64,000 bases of DNA, taken from positions 58,919-122,918 of the forward strand of contig NZ_JYNS01000013.1 of the NCBI RefSeq assembly GCF_000934725.1. The letters run 5' to 3'. Positions 47,254 to 56,745 of the stretch are shown one piece after another. The DNA comes from Methyloterricola oryzae. GTDB lineage: Bacteria; Pseudomonadota; Gammaproteobacteria; Methylococcales; Methylococcaceae. How positions within the stretch are numbered: the first letter of the stretch is position 1; each line of letters opens with the position of its first letter. The position numbers were made by a program, and so were the translations under genes. A model generated the notes under the pieces. That model was not told where the DNA came from. It made no database searches and saw nothing but the letters and a program-made list of their open reading frames with translations.

Positions 47254-49296
47254 TTAGTCCTTGTCTTTTTTGCCCTTGTCGTGGTGGTGGTCATCGTCGC
47301 GCTCGCGCTTGGGCTCGTTGACGTGTACGAAGGTCCAGCGGGTGGTCTGCTTGGACTCGCCCGGCTTGTCGTCGGTGGCGGTGAAGTACACCTTGTAGGT
47401 GTTGCCTGCTTCAGCGCGGTCCGGCGTGTAGACCCAGGTGGCTTCCCACTTTCCGGTCTTCTTGTTGAAGAAGGTGTTTTTGATCTGGGCACCTTCGGGT
47501 CCTTTGTTGATGAAGAAGCGCACCTTGTCGCCATCCGGGTCCTGAGCCTGCAGGCGGATCTTCAACTGCTTGCCAGGATTCGCAGCGTACCAGCCAGCGG
47601 TCCAGTCAAACTGCGGAGCGCGGTTCTCCTGCGGCAGTGCCTTGACGTTGAGGGTGACCGTTTCCTCGGTGCTAAAGCCGTCCGTGTCGGTTGCTTTGAA
47701 TACCAGGGTGTGCGGACCCGCATCGTCTGCGGTCGGCGTCCATTTGAACAGGGCATTGCCCTGGGCGTCGATCACCAGCACCGGTACCGCATGGCCGATC
47801 TTGCACTGGCTGCTGTCCCCTGATGTCGAAAGGCTTGGCGTCGTCGCGGCAGCAGTGGCCAGCAGCGTGTTTAGCGAACTCTCCTCACCCGAGTCAGACA
47901 AGGCGCTGCTCACGGTATCGGTCAGATCGCCGGCCAATTCGGCTACCGCTTCGTTGTCCAGGGTGGCGCTGACATCGACGGTCTGACCTTGCGGGTCCGT
48001 GCTCTTGACCAGCAGGCTGATTGACTCGCCAACATTGGAATCGCCATCGCCGCTGCCCGTAACTTCCAAGGTGGGTGAATCGGTGGGACCCGGAGTCGGG
48101 GTTGGTGATGCCGAAGGTTCGGGCGTGGGCGAAGCCGAAGGCGACGGACTCGGGCTTGCTGACGGTGCCGGAGAAGCGGACGGTGACGGGCTTGGCGAGG
48201 CCGAAGGCGATGGGCTCGGGCTTGTGCTCGGAGCCGGAGTTGCCGATGGGGCCGGGGTAGGCGTGGCTGGCGCAGGCGTCGGCGTTGCTGGTGTCGGAGT
48301 GGGCGTGGCCGGCGCAGGCGTCGGTGTTGCGGGCGCCGGGGTGGGTGTGGCTGGCGCAGGCGTCGGTGCCGGAGTAGGCGTGGCCGGCGCAGGTGTTGGC
48401 GTTGCGGGGGCCGGGGTGGGGGTTGGGGGCGGCGCCGCGCTGATGCTCAGGCGATAGTTCTTGCCATGAGAGCCGTCGGAATTGGCGACATTCGAATAGT
48501 TACCGCCAATCCACAAACTGTAGTAACCGGGCGCGAGGACTCCAGGCCCATTGTTGACGCTGTTCCACGTAATGCTGGCTGCGTTGGCCGTATTGGGTTC
48601 GTGGTCCAGGTAGGTGACGTTGGTCCAGGGATTCTGCGTGTTGTTGAAGGTATGGTTACCGTCATTCACCCCAGTCGTGGAGGCGCCGCTGTAGAGGGTG
48701 AAGGCGGGCTTCAGGTCACCGCCCAGTAAGCCCGTGGATTCGTTCGGGCCATGTTTGCCGGTCACCGCGGGGCCATTGGCCAAGGTAATGGTGACATTGC
48801 TGGCCTGCGAAACCGAGAACAGGATGTGATTGGCCGTGTGATTCCAGCCGATACTGGTTCCGCTGCCACCGGCGCAGGTGCCGGCCTGGCACCAACTGAG
48901 CTGGCCAACGCCGTACGACGATTGGTCGTAAGAAAACCCGGTCGCTTCGCCGGTATTCGGGTCGAGATGGAGCGCGCCGGGCATCATGGCGTCCATCATG
49001 GGGTAGTCGGAGGCGGTGATGGTGCCGGTGGTGCCGCCGGGTGCCTTGTCCACATTCTTGAAGATATGGTGGTACTGGACGCCATTGCCCACGTTGGTAC
49101 CGGTCGTCGCCGGGTTCAGTCCGACGCGCTGTTTGTTGAAATTTATGGCATTTTCCGTCGCGCCGATACCGTTAACATTGGATAGGTGCTGGTAACCGGT
49201 AATGGCGTCGATGTCGTTGAGAGTCGTCGCCGAAGCATCAATGACCGCAGTCACCGACAAGGCGCCGAAACCCAGAAGTAGCTTATGGTTGGCCAT
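47254..49296 (-). CDS. [16 protein letters not shown] protein with Pro-rich stalk and Ig-like domains
   Basis: The 680-residue protein has a signal peptide (to ~residue 22), the shared module (residues ~27-287, very close to the 46438 gene product and to the 51680 one), a low-complexity stalk [11 protein letters not shown].../SPSPSASP (289-408), and two cadherin/Ig-like domains ([15 protein letters not shown]...[33 protein letters not shown] and APQFDWTAG...[21 protein letters not shown]...YFTATDD). The tail [18 protein letters not shown] is charged and His-rich. It has no CTERM signal, so anchoring differs from the short paralogue. Leader element D lies 83 nt upstream of the ATG. Confidence 0.85.
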   Translation of the reverse strand: MANHKLLLGFGALSVTAVIDASATTLNDIDAITGYQHLSNVNGIGATENAINFNKQRVGLNPATTGTNVGNGVQYHHIFKNVDKAPGGTTGTITASDYPMMDAMMPGALHLDPNTGEATGFSYDQSSYGVGQLSWCQAGTCAGGSGTSIGWNHTANHILFSVSQASNVTITLANGPAVTGKHGPNESTGLLGGDLKPAFTLYSGASTTGVNDGNHTFNNTQNPWTNVTYLDHEPNTANAASITWNSVNNGPGVLAPGYYSLWIGGNYSNVANSDGSHGKNYRLSISAAPPPTPTPAPATPTPAPATPTPAPTPAPATPTPAPATPTPAPATPTPTPATPTPAPATPTPAPSATPAPSTSPSPSPSASPSPSPSASPAPSASPSPSPSASPTPEPSASPTPTPGPTDSPTLEVTGSGDGDSNVGESISLLVKSTDPQGQTVDVSATLDNEAVAELAGDLTDTVSSALSDSGEESSLNTLLATAAATTPSLSTSGDSSQCKIGHAVPVLVIDAQGNALFKWTPTADDAGPHTLVFKATDTDGFSTEETVTLNVKALPQENRAPQFDWTAGWYAANPGKQLKIRLQAQDPDGDKVRFFINKGPEGAQIKNTFFNKKTGKWEATWVYTPDRAEAGNTYKVYFTATDDKPGESKQTTRWTFVHVNEPKRERDDDHHHDKGKKDKD
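48073..48432 (-). repeat. Tandem Pro-rich coding repeat (stalk)
   Basis: Imperfect 12-18-nt units encode [11 protein letters not shown] and then SPSPSAS. They make a ~120-residue extended stalk between module and Ig-like domains. Length variation between strains is likely. Confidence 0.85.
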
Positions 49297-49379
49297 GTTT
49301 ACTTCCTTAAAGTTGAGATGGTTATGACGTCAGGGTGAATGGCTGAGGAATCGGATGCTTCCTCACTCCCGCCTTTCAG

Positions 49380-49449
49380 GGGAGGCAGCCCGCCATCTTG
49401 TGCAAGCCAAGACCGTAGCTTTCCGGCCCCGCCTCGCGGCGGGTGTGGC
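49380..49449 (-). promoter_or_regulatory. GEMM-like riboswitch element D
   Basis: On the minus strand: GCCACACC, hairpin CCGCC-GCGA-GGCGG, GGCCGGAAAGCTACGG joint, hairpin GTCTTG/CAAGAT, then GGCGGGCTGCCTCCCC. It ends 83 nt before the ATG at 49296 and begins 75 nt after the stop of the upstream gene. This is the copy closest to the class I c-di-GMP pattern. Confidence 0.62.
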
Positions 49450-49523
49450 AAATCGGGGCTTGAAATCAAAGTGGCGCCGGCTTCCGCAGCAAGGTTGCCC
49501 GGTTACCGGCGCCAATCAGGCCG

Positions 49524-51680
49524 CTATTTCTTCTTCGTGGAGTTGTAACTCGACGCGCCCGCGGTCGCGGTGCCGCTTGCTGTGATGGGAACCCCGACGG
49601 CGACCGAACCTGTGCAGGTCTGGCTTCCATCGTTGGCCGAGAACGCGATCGCATAGACGCGTCCATCGCCTTCGTTCTGGCGCTCTGCCCGCACAAGGGC
49701 TTTGTCCTGCGGGAAGGCGTTCTTCTTGGTCTTGCGCTGCTTTAGTATCTTCGCGTCGGGTCCGGTCTTGTCTTTCGCCACCTTGTCCTTGACCGGTTCG
49801 TCCTGGTTAATCCCGGTGATGGTCAGGGCATAGGGATCAGGTCCCGTCACCCCTGTTACATCCACCTTGACCAGGCCCTTCTTGGGTGGCCAAAGAGACG
49901 TGCGGCTGGGGGCAGCCTGCGAACAGTCAAGCCGAGAAGCATCGTCGGTGACGGTGATGGACGCGTCGGCTTTTGTAGTGGCGGGGTTGGGCGCATAGTT
50001 GTCAGTCACCGTGACGGTGAACGCCAGCGACTCGCCGCCGGGACCGACGTGAGGGGCGGTAAAGCTGGCCGAAGCGCTGTCGGCGCCCCTCAGGTCGACC
50101 GGCGTGCCGCTAGTTTGCTGCCACTGATAGCTGAGGACATCGCCATCGGGATCGCTGCCTGCAACGGTCAGCGTCACGTTGCTGCCCTCGGTCACCGCTG
50201 GGCTTGCCGAAGCGGCCAGCACGGGCGCGGCGTTTTCGACTACGGTCGTGCTGACGGTGGCGGAATTACTGCTTTGCAGGCTGCCGTCGGAAACCCGGAG
50301 CGAGAAGACCAGGGACTGCCCAAGTGCATCGCTGGGCGCGACGAAGCTGGGTTTGCCGGCCGTCGCGTCACTGAGCGTCACGGAAGGACCGGAAACCTGG
50401 GTCCAGAGGAAGGTGAGACTGTCGTCATCGGGATCGTAGCTGCCGCTGCCGTCGAGGGTGCGGGTGGCGCCTGCCCGGATATTGCCTGCGCTGCCGGCGT
50501 CAGCCACCGGCGCCTGGTTTGGGCCCACCGTGATGTTGACGACGGCGGGATCGCTGGTCTGGTTGTCGGCGGTGTCCCTGACCACCAGCCGGAAGGTAAG
50601 CACCGTGCTGGAGCTTACGTTAGGCGCGTTGAAGGTCGGCTTGACCCCCGTGGCGCTGCTCAGGCTGACGGAAGGCGAACCACTGATCTGGGTCCATTGG
50701 TAGGACAAGGCTTTGCCATCGGGATTGAAGCTGGCGGAGCCGTCCAAGGTGACTTGCGCTCCCTGACGCACGGACTGATCCGCACCGGCATTTGCCACCG
50801 GCGCCGCCGACGGCGACGAGGCGGTGATGGTCAGGCGGTAGTTCTTGCCATGGCTGCCGTCGGCGTTGGCGACGTTGGCGTAGTTGCCGCCGATCCAAAG
50901 GCTGTAGTAGCCGGGCACGAGGGGGCCGGGGCCATCGCTGACGCTGTTCCAGGTGATGCTGCTGGCATTGCCGTCATTGGCGTCGTGGTCCAGGTACGTG
51001 ACATTGGTCCAGGGATTCTGCTGGTTGTTGAAGGTGTGGTTGCTGTCATTCACACCCGTCGTCGAAACACCCGTGTAAATGGTGAAAGCAGGCTTCAAAT
51101 CCCCGCCGAGGACACCATTGGGCTCGTTGGGGCCGTGCTTTCCGGTTACCACCGGCCCGTTGGACAGGGTGATGGTGACGCTGCTCTCCTGCGACACCGA
51201 GAACAGAATGTGGTTGGATGTGTGGTTCCACCCCGTGCTTGTGCCCGCGCCTCCCGCACATTCGCCCTGCTGGCACCAGCTGAGCTGCCCGACGCCGTAA
51301 GCACTCGCGTCGTACAGGAAGCCGGTCGCTTCGCCGGTATTCGGGTCCAGGTGGAGCGCGCCCGGCATCATGGGGTCCATCATGGCGTATTCCGAGGCGG
51401 TGATGGTGCCGGTGGTGCCGCCGGGTGCCTTGTCCACGTTGGTGAAGATGTGGTGGTACTGCGTGCCATTGCCGACGTTGGTCCCGGTCGTCGCCGGGTT
51501 CAGGCCAATGCGCTGCTTGTTGAAGCCGATGGAGTTAGCGGTGGCGCCCACACCATTGACATTGGACAAGTGGTGGTAACCGGAAAGGGCGTTGATGTCG
51601 TTCAGATTGGTGGCCAAGGCCGGAGTGGCTGCAGCCAGGGCGATCAGGCCGGCGACTGGGTGAGTTCTTACGGTATTCAT
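49524..51680 (-). CDS. [16 protein letters not shown] protein with three PKD/REJ-like domains
   Basis: The 718-residue protein has a signal peptide (MNTVRTHPVAGLIALAAATPALA), the shared module (~residues 26-285), then three ~95-residue PKD/REJ-like repeats. These start APVANAGADQSVRQGAQVTLDGSASFNPDGKALSYQWTQISGSPSVSL, APVADAGSAGNIRAGATRTLDGSGSYDPDDDSLTFLWTQVSG and APVLAASASPAVTEGSNVTLTVAGSDPDGDVLSYQWQQTSGT. A C-terminal domain (SLWPPKKGLVKVDVTGVTGPDPYALTITGINQDEPV...GDGRVYAIAFSANDGSQTCTGSVAVGVP) is common in secreted bacterial proteins. There is no CTERM signal. It follows the 810-residue gene by 82 bp, so the two are probably co-transcribed. The start at 51680 fits the signal peptide. Confidence 0.85.
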   Translation of the reverse strand: MNTVRTHPVAGLIALAAATPALATNLNDINALSGYHHLSNVNGVGATANSIGFNKQRIGLNPATTGTNVGNGTQYHHIFTNVDKAPGGTTGTITASEYAMMDPMMPGALHLDPNTGEATGFLYDASAYGVGQLSWCQQGECAGGAGTSTGWNHTSNHILFSVSQESSVTITLSNGPVVTGKHGPNEPNGVLGGDLKPAFTIYTGVSTTGVNDSNHTFNNQQNPWTNVTYLDHDANDGNASSITWNSVSDGPGPLVPGYYSLWIGGNYANVANADGSHGKNYRLTITASSPSAAPVANAGADQSVRQGAQVTLDGSASFNPDGKALSYQWTQISGSPSVSLSSATGVKPTFNAPNVSSSTVLTFRLVVRDTADNQTSDPAVVNITVGPNQAPVADAGSAGNIRAGATRTLDGSGSYDPDDDSLTFLWTQVSGPSVTLSDATAGKPSFVAPSDALGQSLVFSLRVSDGSLQSSNSATVSTTVVENAAPVLAASASPAVTEGSNVTLTVAGSDPDGDVLSYQWQQTSGTPVDLRGADSASASFTAPHVGPGGESLAFTVTVTDNYAPNPATTKADASITVTDDASRLDCSQAAPSRTSLWPPKKGLVKVDVTGVTGPDPYALTITGINQDEPVKDKVAKDKTGPDAKILKQRKTKKNAFPQDKALVRAERQNEGDGRVYAIAFSANDGSQTCTGSVAVGVPITASGTATAGASSYNSTKKK

Positions 51681-51721
51681 GATTGCGCACATGGGGTTTT
51701 CTTGGGCTTGGACGCAGACAG

Positions 51722-51744
51722 CCCCGCGGCGTTGGGCCGCGGGG
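51722..51744 (-). other. Intercistronic GC hairpin
   Basis: CCCCGCGGC and GCCGCGGGG form a perfect 9-bp stem with loop GTTGG between the stop at 51763 and the next start at 51680. It has no U-run. It could attenuate or stabilise one segment of the mRNA. Confidence 0.55.
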
Positions 51745-51762
51745 TGTTGCTTGTCACGACCT

Positions 51763-54195
51763 TCAGGGTTTAGATGCGGAAATGGTCAGCTTGAAATCCT
51801 TTTCCGTGCCGCCGCAGCCAGCCAGGTGGGTTCCTTCGCAGGGTCCCGGATTGGCCGGGTCCTTGGGCGCTCGCGTCAGGCTGCGGTCGGTGGAGCCCGC
51901 CAGGGTGGTGTCGTTGTTGAGGACGTTCTTGTAGTTGCCGCCGATGTAGAGGGTGTAAAAGCCGGGCTGCAGGTCGTAAGTGCCGGACACCGTGTTGGCG
52001 TCGCCGGCATCCTTCCAGTCGACGATGGCGGTGGTGTTGGTCCAGCTGATGTTCACCTGGTTCTGGAAGGTGTGGTTGGAGTCGTTGATGCCGGTGGTGC
52101 CCTTGCCGCTGTAGAGGCTGAAGCCCGGCTTAAGGTCGTTGCCCATGGGGATGGGCCCTGCCGCCCAGGAGGCGCTGGCGGTCGTCGGCGTGGCGTTGGA
52201 CAACTCGATGTTTACTTTGGCGGCTTCCGTCAGTTCAAAGCCGACGTGAACGCCGGTGTGGTTCCAGCCCAGGCTCTCGCCGCTGCCGGTGGCGCAGGCT
52301 CCCGCCTGGCACCAGCTGAGGGCGCCCACTCCCCAGATATAGTTGCCAGGGGACATGGCGTCGGGAAACTTGTTGTCGTGGCCATAAACAGTCGTTGACT
52401 GTCCGGCCGCGAAACCATTGAGAATGTAATGGTAGTGGATGCCCTTGCCGCCCAAGCCCTGTGGCCCCGGATCGATGGCCAGGCTCGCCTCCGCACCGGG
52501 AGAAATGGTCACATCGATGTTGTTAACGCTGGTTCGGTCCGCCGTGGTCGGGTTGAGCTCGTTCTTTACGCCCAGGCCGGTCTTGCTGCCGCCGCCGTGA
52601 CCTGCGCCGGGGGTTGTGCTGGAGGAACTGGCGTTCTTGCAGATATCACGGGTGTCCCCAGACTCACACACGGCCCAGTCCTCGGCCTCCAGCACATTGG
52701 TGATCTGCATCAGGTAATAGCCGTCCTTGGGCAGGGTGATGAACCTTTCCACCTTGCCGGGTACGCCATCGCTGACGGCGATGTCGTTAAGGGCGGTGGG
52801 GTGCATCACGAACTTGTTGGTGGGCACGTAGAGGTCGTTGTCCCAGGCGGCAGCCACGTGGTACAGGGTGTAGCTATTACTGGGCGAGGGATAGAGCGTG
52901 GTGTCGATGCCTTCGGGCATGACGTGGTCGGCTTTTTCCGGCAGGCCGGTGATGGTCCAGTCGGCCTTCTGCGGTACATTGTGAGCCGGCACGATGTCCA
53001 CTGCTGCTCCAAGCTTGCCTCCGACGGCAATGTCCTGGGTGCCTTCCCAGTTCAGGGGGGCTCCCTCGGGGCGCCAGAAGACGATGAAGGCCGGGTGGCT
53101 GCCGGGAGCCGTGACCGCCGAGCCTTTTTCCGCCTTGATCTTGATCACTTCGCCGGCCTTGCCGTAGAAATAGCCCCATTTGCCGGTATGGGTCCAGGCG
53201 CGCCAGATGCCCTGGCCGTCCGAGGCAGGAACCGCGGTGTAGTCGTTGTAGCTATTGCCGGTGGTGGGGTCGTAGAAAGATACCTTGCCCACGGCCGGGT
53301 ACTCGAAGGTCTTGTTCCAGCCGGTGTAGTCGCGCGGTCCTTGTCCCTCGTTGAAGGGTACGGTGGGGCTGGAGAAGGCGGTAGTATTGCCCTGGTAGGT
53401 ATCTAGGGCCTCTGGCAAGTCCGAATCGCGCCCGTCGCAGTCGGAGTCGATGCCATCCAGGCGCTTCTCTTCGACGCCGGTGTTGCGGGTGGCGTCGTAA
53501 TCGCAGGTGGCGTCCAGCGAGGCTTCCACGTCGTTGGTGTAGCCGTCGCCGTCGCGGTCCACGGCGGAGGGGTCGCCGGCGGATTTGGCCTTGCCGGACA
53601 GTACGATCTCGGAGAGCAGCATGGCGCCTTTCTTCTTCACCTTGGCACTGCCCTTGGCGGGGGTGTCGAACAGGGCGCGCGTCTCGCCCACCTGGACGTC
53701 GAACTGCGCGCCTCCCGGCACGGTTAGCTTGGCCTGGGCCGTGTCGATGTAACTCTTGGCCAGCAGGGCATCACCGCTCCACTTCAGGTTGAACTTGATG
53801 AATTTCTTGTCCCAGGTGACCCTGAGCTTGCCGGCGCTCAGGTTGATATTGGCCTTGCCCTTCTTGGGGCTGAACTTGGCATTGGGGTCGTCGCCCAGGG
53901 TTCCCTGAGCCAGCAGTGCGCCGTTGGCGTAGACCGACCAGGGCGTGGAGGCATTGAGTTCGCTGATGCCGCAGGCAACCCCGGCGGGGCAGGCGGCGAA
54001 TTTCATGTTGCCATCGAGGGTGGTGTTATTGGTGGCAACTTCAGCGCCGCCTTTCACCCGCTCTCGATAGACTTCCTGATAATTCAGCCCTGCCGCGGTA
54101 ACGCCGCCATGAGGGCCGTCGTGGGCAGCGGCCAGGGAGGGCAGCGTCGCGATGATGGCGGCTGCAAGGATGGTGTTTGAGGATCTTTTGGTCAT
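51763..54195 (-). CDS. Large exported protein with Ca/metal motif and C-terminal PGFYTLYIGG module, MopE-like context
   Basis: The 810-residue protein has a signal peptide ending ...PSLAAA before His25 (mature HDGPHGG). A beta-domain spans ~55-205. An acidic motif at 213-258 (DRDGDGYTNDVEASLD...CDYD...DGIDSDCDGRDSD) is like thrombospondin/MopE-type metal motifs. A large middle region (~260-515, WKT/Trp-rich) follows. The divergent shared module is at ~555-808 (WGVGALSWCQAGACATGSGESLGWNHTGVHVGFELTEAAKVNIELSN...LQPGFYTLYIGGNYKNV). Directly upstream is a di-heme peroxidase-type gene in the same direction, the arrangement seen for MopE/SACCP. Copper binding is inference. Confidence 0.82.
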   Translation of the reverse strand: MTKRSSNTILAAAIIATLPSLAAAHDGPHGGVTAAGLNYQEVYRERVKGGAEVATNNTTLDGNMKFAACPAGVACGISELNASTPWSVYANGALLAQGTLGDDPNAKFSPKKGKANINLSAGKLRVTWDKKFIKFNLKWSGDALLAKSYIDTAQAKLTVPGGAQFDVQVGETRALFDTPAKGSAKVKKKGAMLLSEIVLSGKAKSAGDPSAVDRDGDGYTNDVEASLDATCDYDATRNTGVEEKRLDGIDSDCDGRDSDLPEALDTYQGNTTAFSSPTVPFNEGQGPRDYTGWNKTFEYPAVGKVSFYDPTTGNSYNDYTAVPASDGQGIWRAWTHTGKWGYFYGKAGEVIKIKAEKGSAVTAPGSHPAFIVFWRPEGAPLNWEGTQDIAVGGKLGAAVDIVPAHNVPQKADWTITGLPEKADHVMPEGIDTTLYPSPSNSYTLYHVAAAWDNDLYVPTNKFVMHPTALNDIAVSDGVPGKVERFITLPKDGYYLMQITNVLEAEDWAVCESGDTRDICKNASSSSTTPGAGHGGGSKTGLGVKNELNPTTADRTSVNNIDVTISPGAEASLAIDPGPQGLGGKGIHYHYILNGFAAGQSTTVYGHDNKFPDAMSPGNYIWGVGALSWCQAGACATGSGESLGWNHTGVHVGFELTEAAKVNIELSNATPTTASASWAAGPIPMGNDLKPGFSLYSGKGTTGINDSNHTFQNQVNISWTNTTAIVDWKDAGDANTVSGTYDLQPGFYTLYIGGNYKNVLNNDTTLAGSTDRSLTRAPKDPANPGPCEGTHLAGCGGTEKDFKLTISASKP

Positions 54196-54343
54196 GGATA
54201 TGCTCCTGCCTGGTCTCTTGTTGCTACCCGGTCTGGCCTGAGGTCCGTTGATCCGGGGTGAAATTTGGGGCCTTCCGCCCTCTGCTTTCCCTAGGAGGGG
54301 CAGAGTTGCTTAGGCTTCGCGTTGCGCCGGCTCCCAGTCCTAT

Positions 54344-54382
54344 TCCCTCCCACGGCGGGGGAGGGTTAGTGGTGGGGTGAGC
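54344..54382. repeat. Short intergenic palindromic repeat
   Basis: CCCTCCC-ACGGCGG-GGGAGGG followed by TTAGTGGTGGGGTGAG is a sequence type often dispersed in proteobacterial intergenic regions. It lies just after the stop of the di-heme gene and may serve as its terminator. No second copy was seen here. Confidence 0.5.
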
Positions 54383-54390
54383 GCCGGACA

Positions 54391-56745
54391 TCAGAGGGTT
54401 CCGTCGCTGCCCTCGATGGTCTGCTGCAGGGGCTTGATGGGCTCCAGGCCTTCAGCGGTCCGGCCGTTCCTGCCGATGGCGGGAACGCTCAGGATTTCAT
54501 CGTCCGCCATGCCGTCGCCGTCTTCGTCCAAAGCGATGGCCTCGTCACCCTTGTGGCCGTGGGGCACTTTTAGCGCCGGATGATCGAAGGGCGCTGCTTC
54601 ATTGCGCACACGCTCGTCGGTCAAGCTCTTGAGGAACTCGAGCAGATCCTCGGTGACGTTGGGGGCTTCGCCCAGGATTTCCGCCAGGGTGGGCATTTCG
54701 CCCGCGGCGCGGTCCGGGTTGGTGTAATTGCCCGTGCGGATATAGAAGTCCAGCACCTGGGGGAGGGTCAGCGCCGACCCGTTGTGGAAGTAGGGCGCCG
54801 TCAGCTCCACGTTACGCAGGGAGGGGATCTTGAAGGCGGCGGACACGCCCACCTTGAGCAGGCTGGGCTGCCCATTCAGGGTCTTGTTCCATTCCGCCTG
54901 GGCTGCTTCCTGGGTGGGGACGAAGGCCAGCGACGTCTTGTCGGTCACCTGTCCGGTGTTGTAGTCGGTGACGACGCAGCCAGCGCTGCCTGCGGGGTCT
55001 GCCTGCAACTGCTCTCTGGGGAACACCAGTGGGTCGGAACGGCCTCCGGTGAAGGCGGCACCCAACTGGCAGGCCTTAACCTTGAGAGGATCAAGCACGC
55101 CCGCGCTGTCGCCGATGAGTTGGGACAGGTATTGCCGCGCGAAGGACAGGGGCTGGTTCAGTTCCGGATGCAGGGCGCTTGGGCGGCCTACGCCCTGATC
55201 GAACGACCAATGGGCCACGCCGGTGTTCATGAAGCCCACGTCTTGAAGGCGCGGACGGCCGGTCAGATCGGTGGTGCGCAACACGGTGTTGACCGAGTCG
55301 GCATCCGGTGCCTGAAGTTTGACTTTGCCTTTCTTGCTGCGGGTGACCGTCAGGTTCTCGGGGCTGGCCGCGGCACTGAAAAGGGCGCCGCTGTGACACA
55401 GCACGCAGTGCGCGTTGATGAAGTGCTGCATGCCGCGCACCTGGGCGGGGGTCAGGGCCTCCGGGATCTCGGCCAGGTTTTCCGGATTGGCGCAGGTCTC
55501 TGCGGGCGTGACGTCGTGGCCGTCGTAACAGCGCTGCACCCGCTTGGAATCGATGGGCGCCTGGTCGGCGATGAGGGTATTGAAGTATTCCTGCATGGCC
55601 AAGCCAAAGAACAGGGAGAAGTTGGCCTCCATCTGGGTGTAGGCCTCGTCGGAGTACCCGGGCTTGCCGAAGGGCGCCTTGCCGCCCTTGGGGGCCTTGG
55701 CTGACCAGTACTTGGCGTTGAAGGCTTTCTTCACCAGTTGTGCATAGGTCTGCTTCAGGCCGATGCCGTCGCCAGCTCGGTAGTTGGCAAGTACGCTGTC
55801 CTCCGCATGCACTTCCTGGCGTTCCAGGGCGCGGCGGCTGAGGAGTTTGCGACCGACGTCCGGGAACTTCCGGTTATTGCAGGACATCTCCTGGTTGTTC
55901 AGGGGTGGCCCCACCGAGAGTGACGCGACATGGGCGTGGCTCAGGGCCAGCTTCTGCTTCTTGACCTTGCCGCCAGTGTTCACCCAGACGCCGGCCTCGC
56001 TGTCGCGCAGGCCGAATTCGTTGACGCCGTTGAAGGTGTTGTTGGCGCGGCCGTCCCAGAACAAGCGGTAGTTGAGTACTGAATTGAAGACGGTCGGGGT
56101 GTTGCGCGGCTCCACCTGGCGGGCACGCAGGTCGCCGACATGGTAGATGCCGTCGTGGCCGGCGCGGTCGCAGTCATCCGTGCTTGGCCCGGTCTTGCTG
56201 ACACCTTTGAATTCGCCGGCGTAGGTGCCTGAGGACGACATCACGTTATCGCTCTCAGCGGTCTTCGCCGACCCGTTGTTCTTGGGATTCGCGAACTGGA
56301 CGAAGGGAAAATCCGCTGACTTGACCGCGTAGTTGGAGCCACCCGCACCGCCCGATGCGGTGCCTTTGTGGCCCGGGGCCAGCGAGGGATAAAGTTCGTT
56401 GCCCTCCGCGTCGGTGACGTCGCGCTTGCCGCCGTGGTTGAGTGAGTTCTTGGTGCGGTTGTCGGCGCCGGCGTGGAAATGGCAACTACCGCAGGACATG
56501 TCGTCGCTGCCCACGTTCATGTCCCAGAACAAGGCCTTGCCAAGGACGAGTGCGGCCTTTTTGTCCTTGATGATCTTGTTGATTCCGGGGACAGGCGCAG
56601 GCCTGACGTCCTGCAGGGAAGGCGGAAACTTCAGGGCGCCATGGGCGCCTGCCTCGTGCACCGGGGCAAGGCTTAGTGCAAGCGGTGTCACCATGGCCGC
56701 CAGGGCGCCCAATAGCTTTGCCTTGCCTGTCTTCAGCTGGTTCAT
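54391..56745 (-). CDS. Di-heme cytochrome c peroxidase / MauG-type protein (SACCP-like)
   Basis: The 784-residue exported protein has two heme-c sites, C85-GSC-H (DDMSCGSCHFHAG) and C447-VLC-H (NAHCVLCHSGALF). The bacterial cytochrome c peroxidase layout follows: ALVLGKALFWDMNVGSDDMSCGSCH near the N-terminus, NTPTVFNSVLNYRLFWDGRA in the middle, and FKIPSLRNVELTAPYFHNGSALTLPQVLDFYIRTGNY...LTDERVRNEAAPFDHPALKVPHG at the C-terminus. At ~780 residues it is twice the size of classical CcpA and like the surface-associated SACCP of Methylococcus. The signal peptide probably ends before His35 (AGA-HGALKFP). The ATG at 56745 is chosen for the signal. It is followed by the 810-residue gene. Confidence 0.88.
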   Translation of the reverse strand: MNQLKTGKAKLLGALAAMVTPLALSLAPVHEAGAHGALKFPPSLQDVRPAPVPGINKIIKDKKAALVLGKALFWDMNVGSDDMSCGSCHFHAGADNRTKNSLNHGGKRDVTDAEGNELYPSLAPGHKGTASGGAGGSNYAVKSADFPFVQFANPKNNGSAKTAESDNVMSSSGTYAGEFKGVSKTGPSTDDCDRAGHDGIYHVGDLRARQVEPRNTPTVFNSVLNYRLFWDGRANNTFNGVNEFGLRDSEAGVWVNTGGKVKKQKLALSHAHVASLSVGPPLNNQEMSCNNRKFPDVGRKLLSRRALERQEVHAEDSVLANYRAGDGIGLKQTYAQLVKKAFNAKYWSAKAPKGGKAPFGKPGYSDEAYTQMEANFSLFFGLAMQEYFNTLIADQAPIDSKRVQRCYDGHDVTPAETCANPENLAEIPEALTPAQVRGMQHFINAHCVLCHSGALFSAAASPENLTVTRSKKGKVKLQAPDADSVNTVLRTTDLTGRPRLQDVGFMNTGVAHWSFDQGVGRPSALHPELNQPLSFARQYLSQLIGDSAGVLDPLKVKACQLGAAFTGGRSDPLVFPREQLQADPAGSAGCVVTDYNTGQVTDKTSLAFVPTQEAAQAEWNKTLNGQPSLLKVGVSAAFKIPSLRNVELTAPYFHNGSALTLPQVLDFYIRTGNYTNPDRAAGEMPTLAEILGEAPNVTEDLLEFLKSLTDERVRNEAAPFDHPALKVPHGHKGDEAIALDEDGDGMADDEILSVPAIGRNGRTAEGLEPIKPLQQTIEGSDGTL

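Noticed and set aside
46750..47257. Overlapping 96-154-codon frames on both strands
   Set aside because: All are read-through of the two GTTCCCACGC-type repeats; none has a signal, domain or Shine-Dalgarno.
48073..48432. Short tandem repeats that could be mistaken for a CRISPR array
   Set aside because: They are 12-18-nt in-frame coding units for Pro/Ala/Thr/Ser without unique spacers.
50049..51773. 574-codon plus-strand frame over the PKD-domain gene
   Set aside because: It is the complement of a well-supported exported protein; composition mirrors codon bias and there is no ribosome site.
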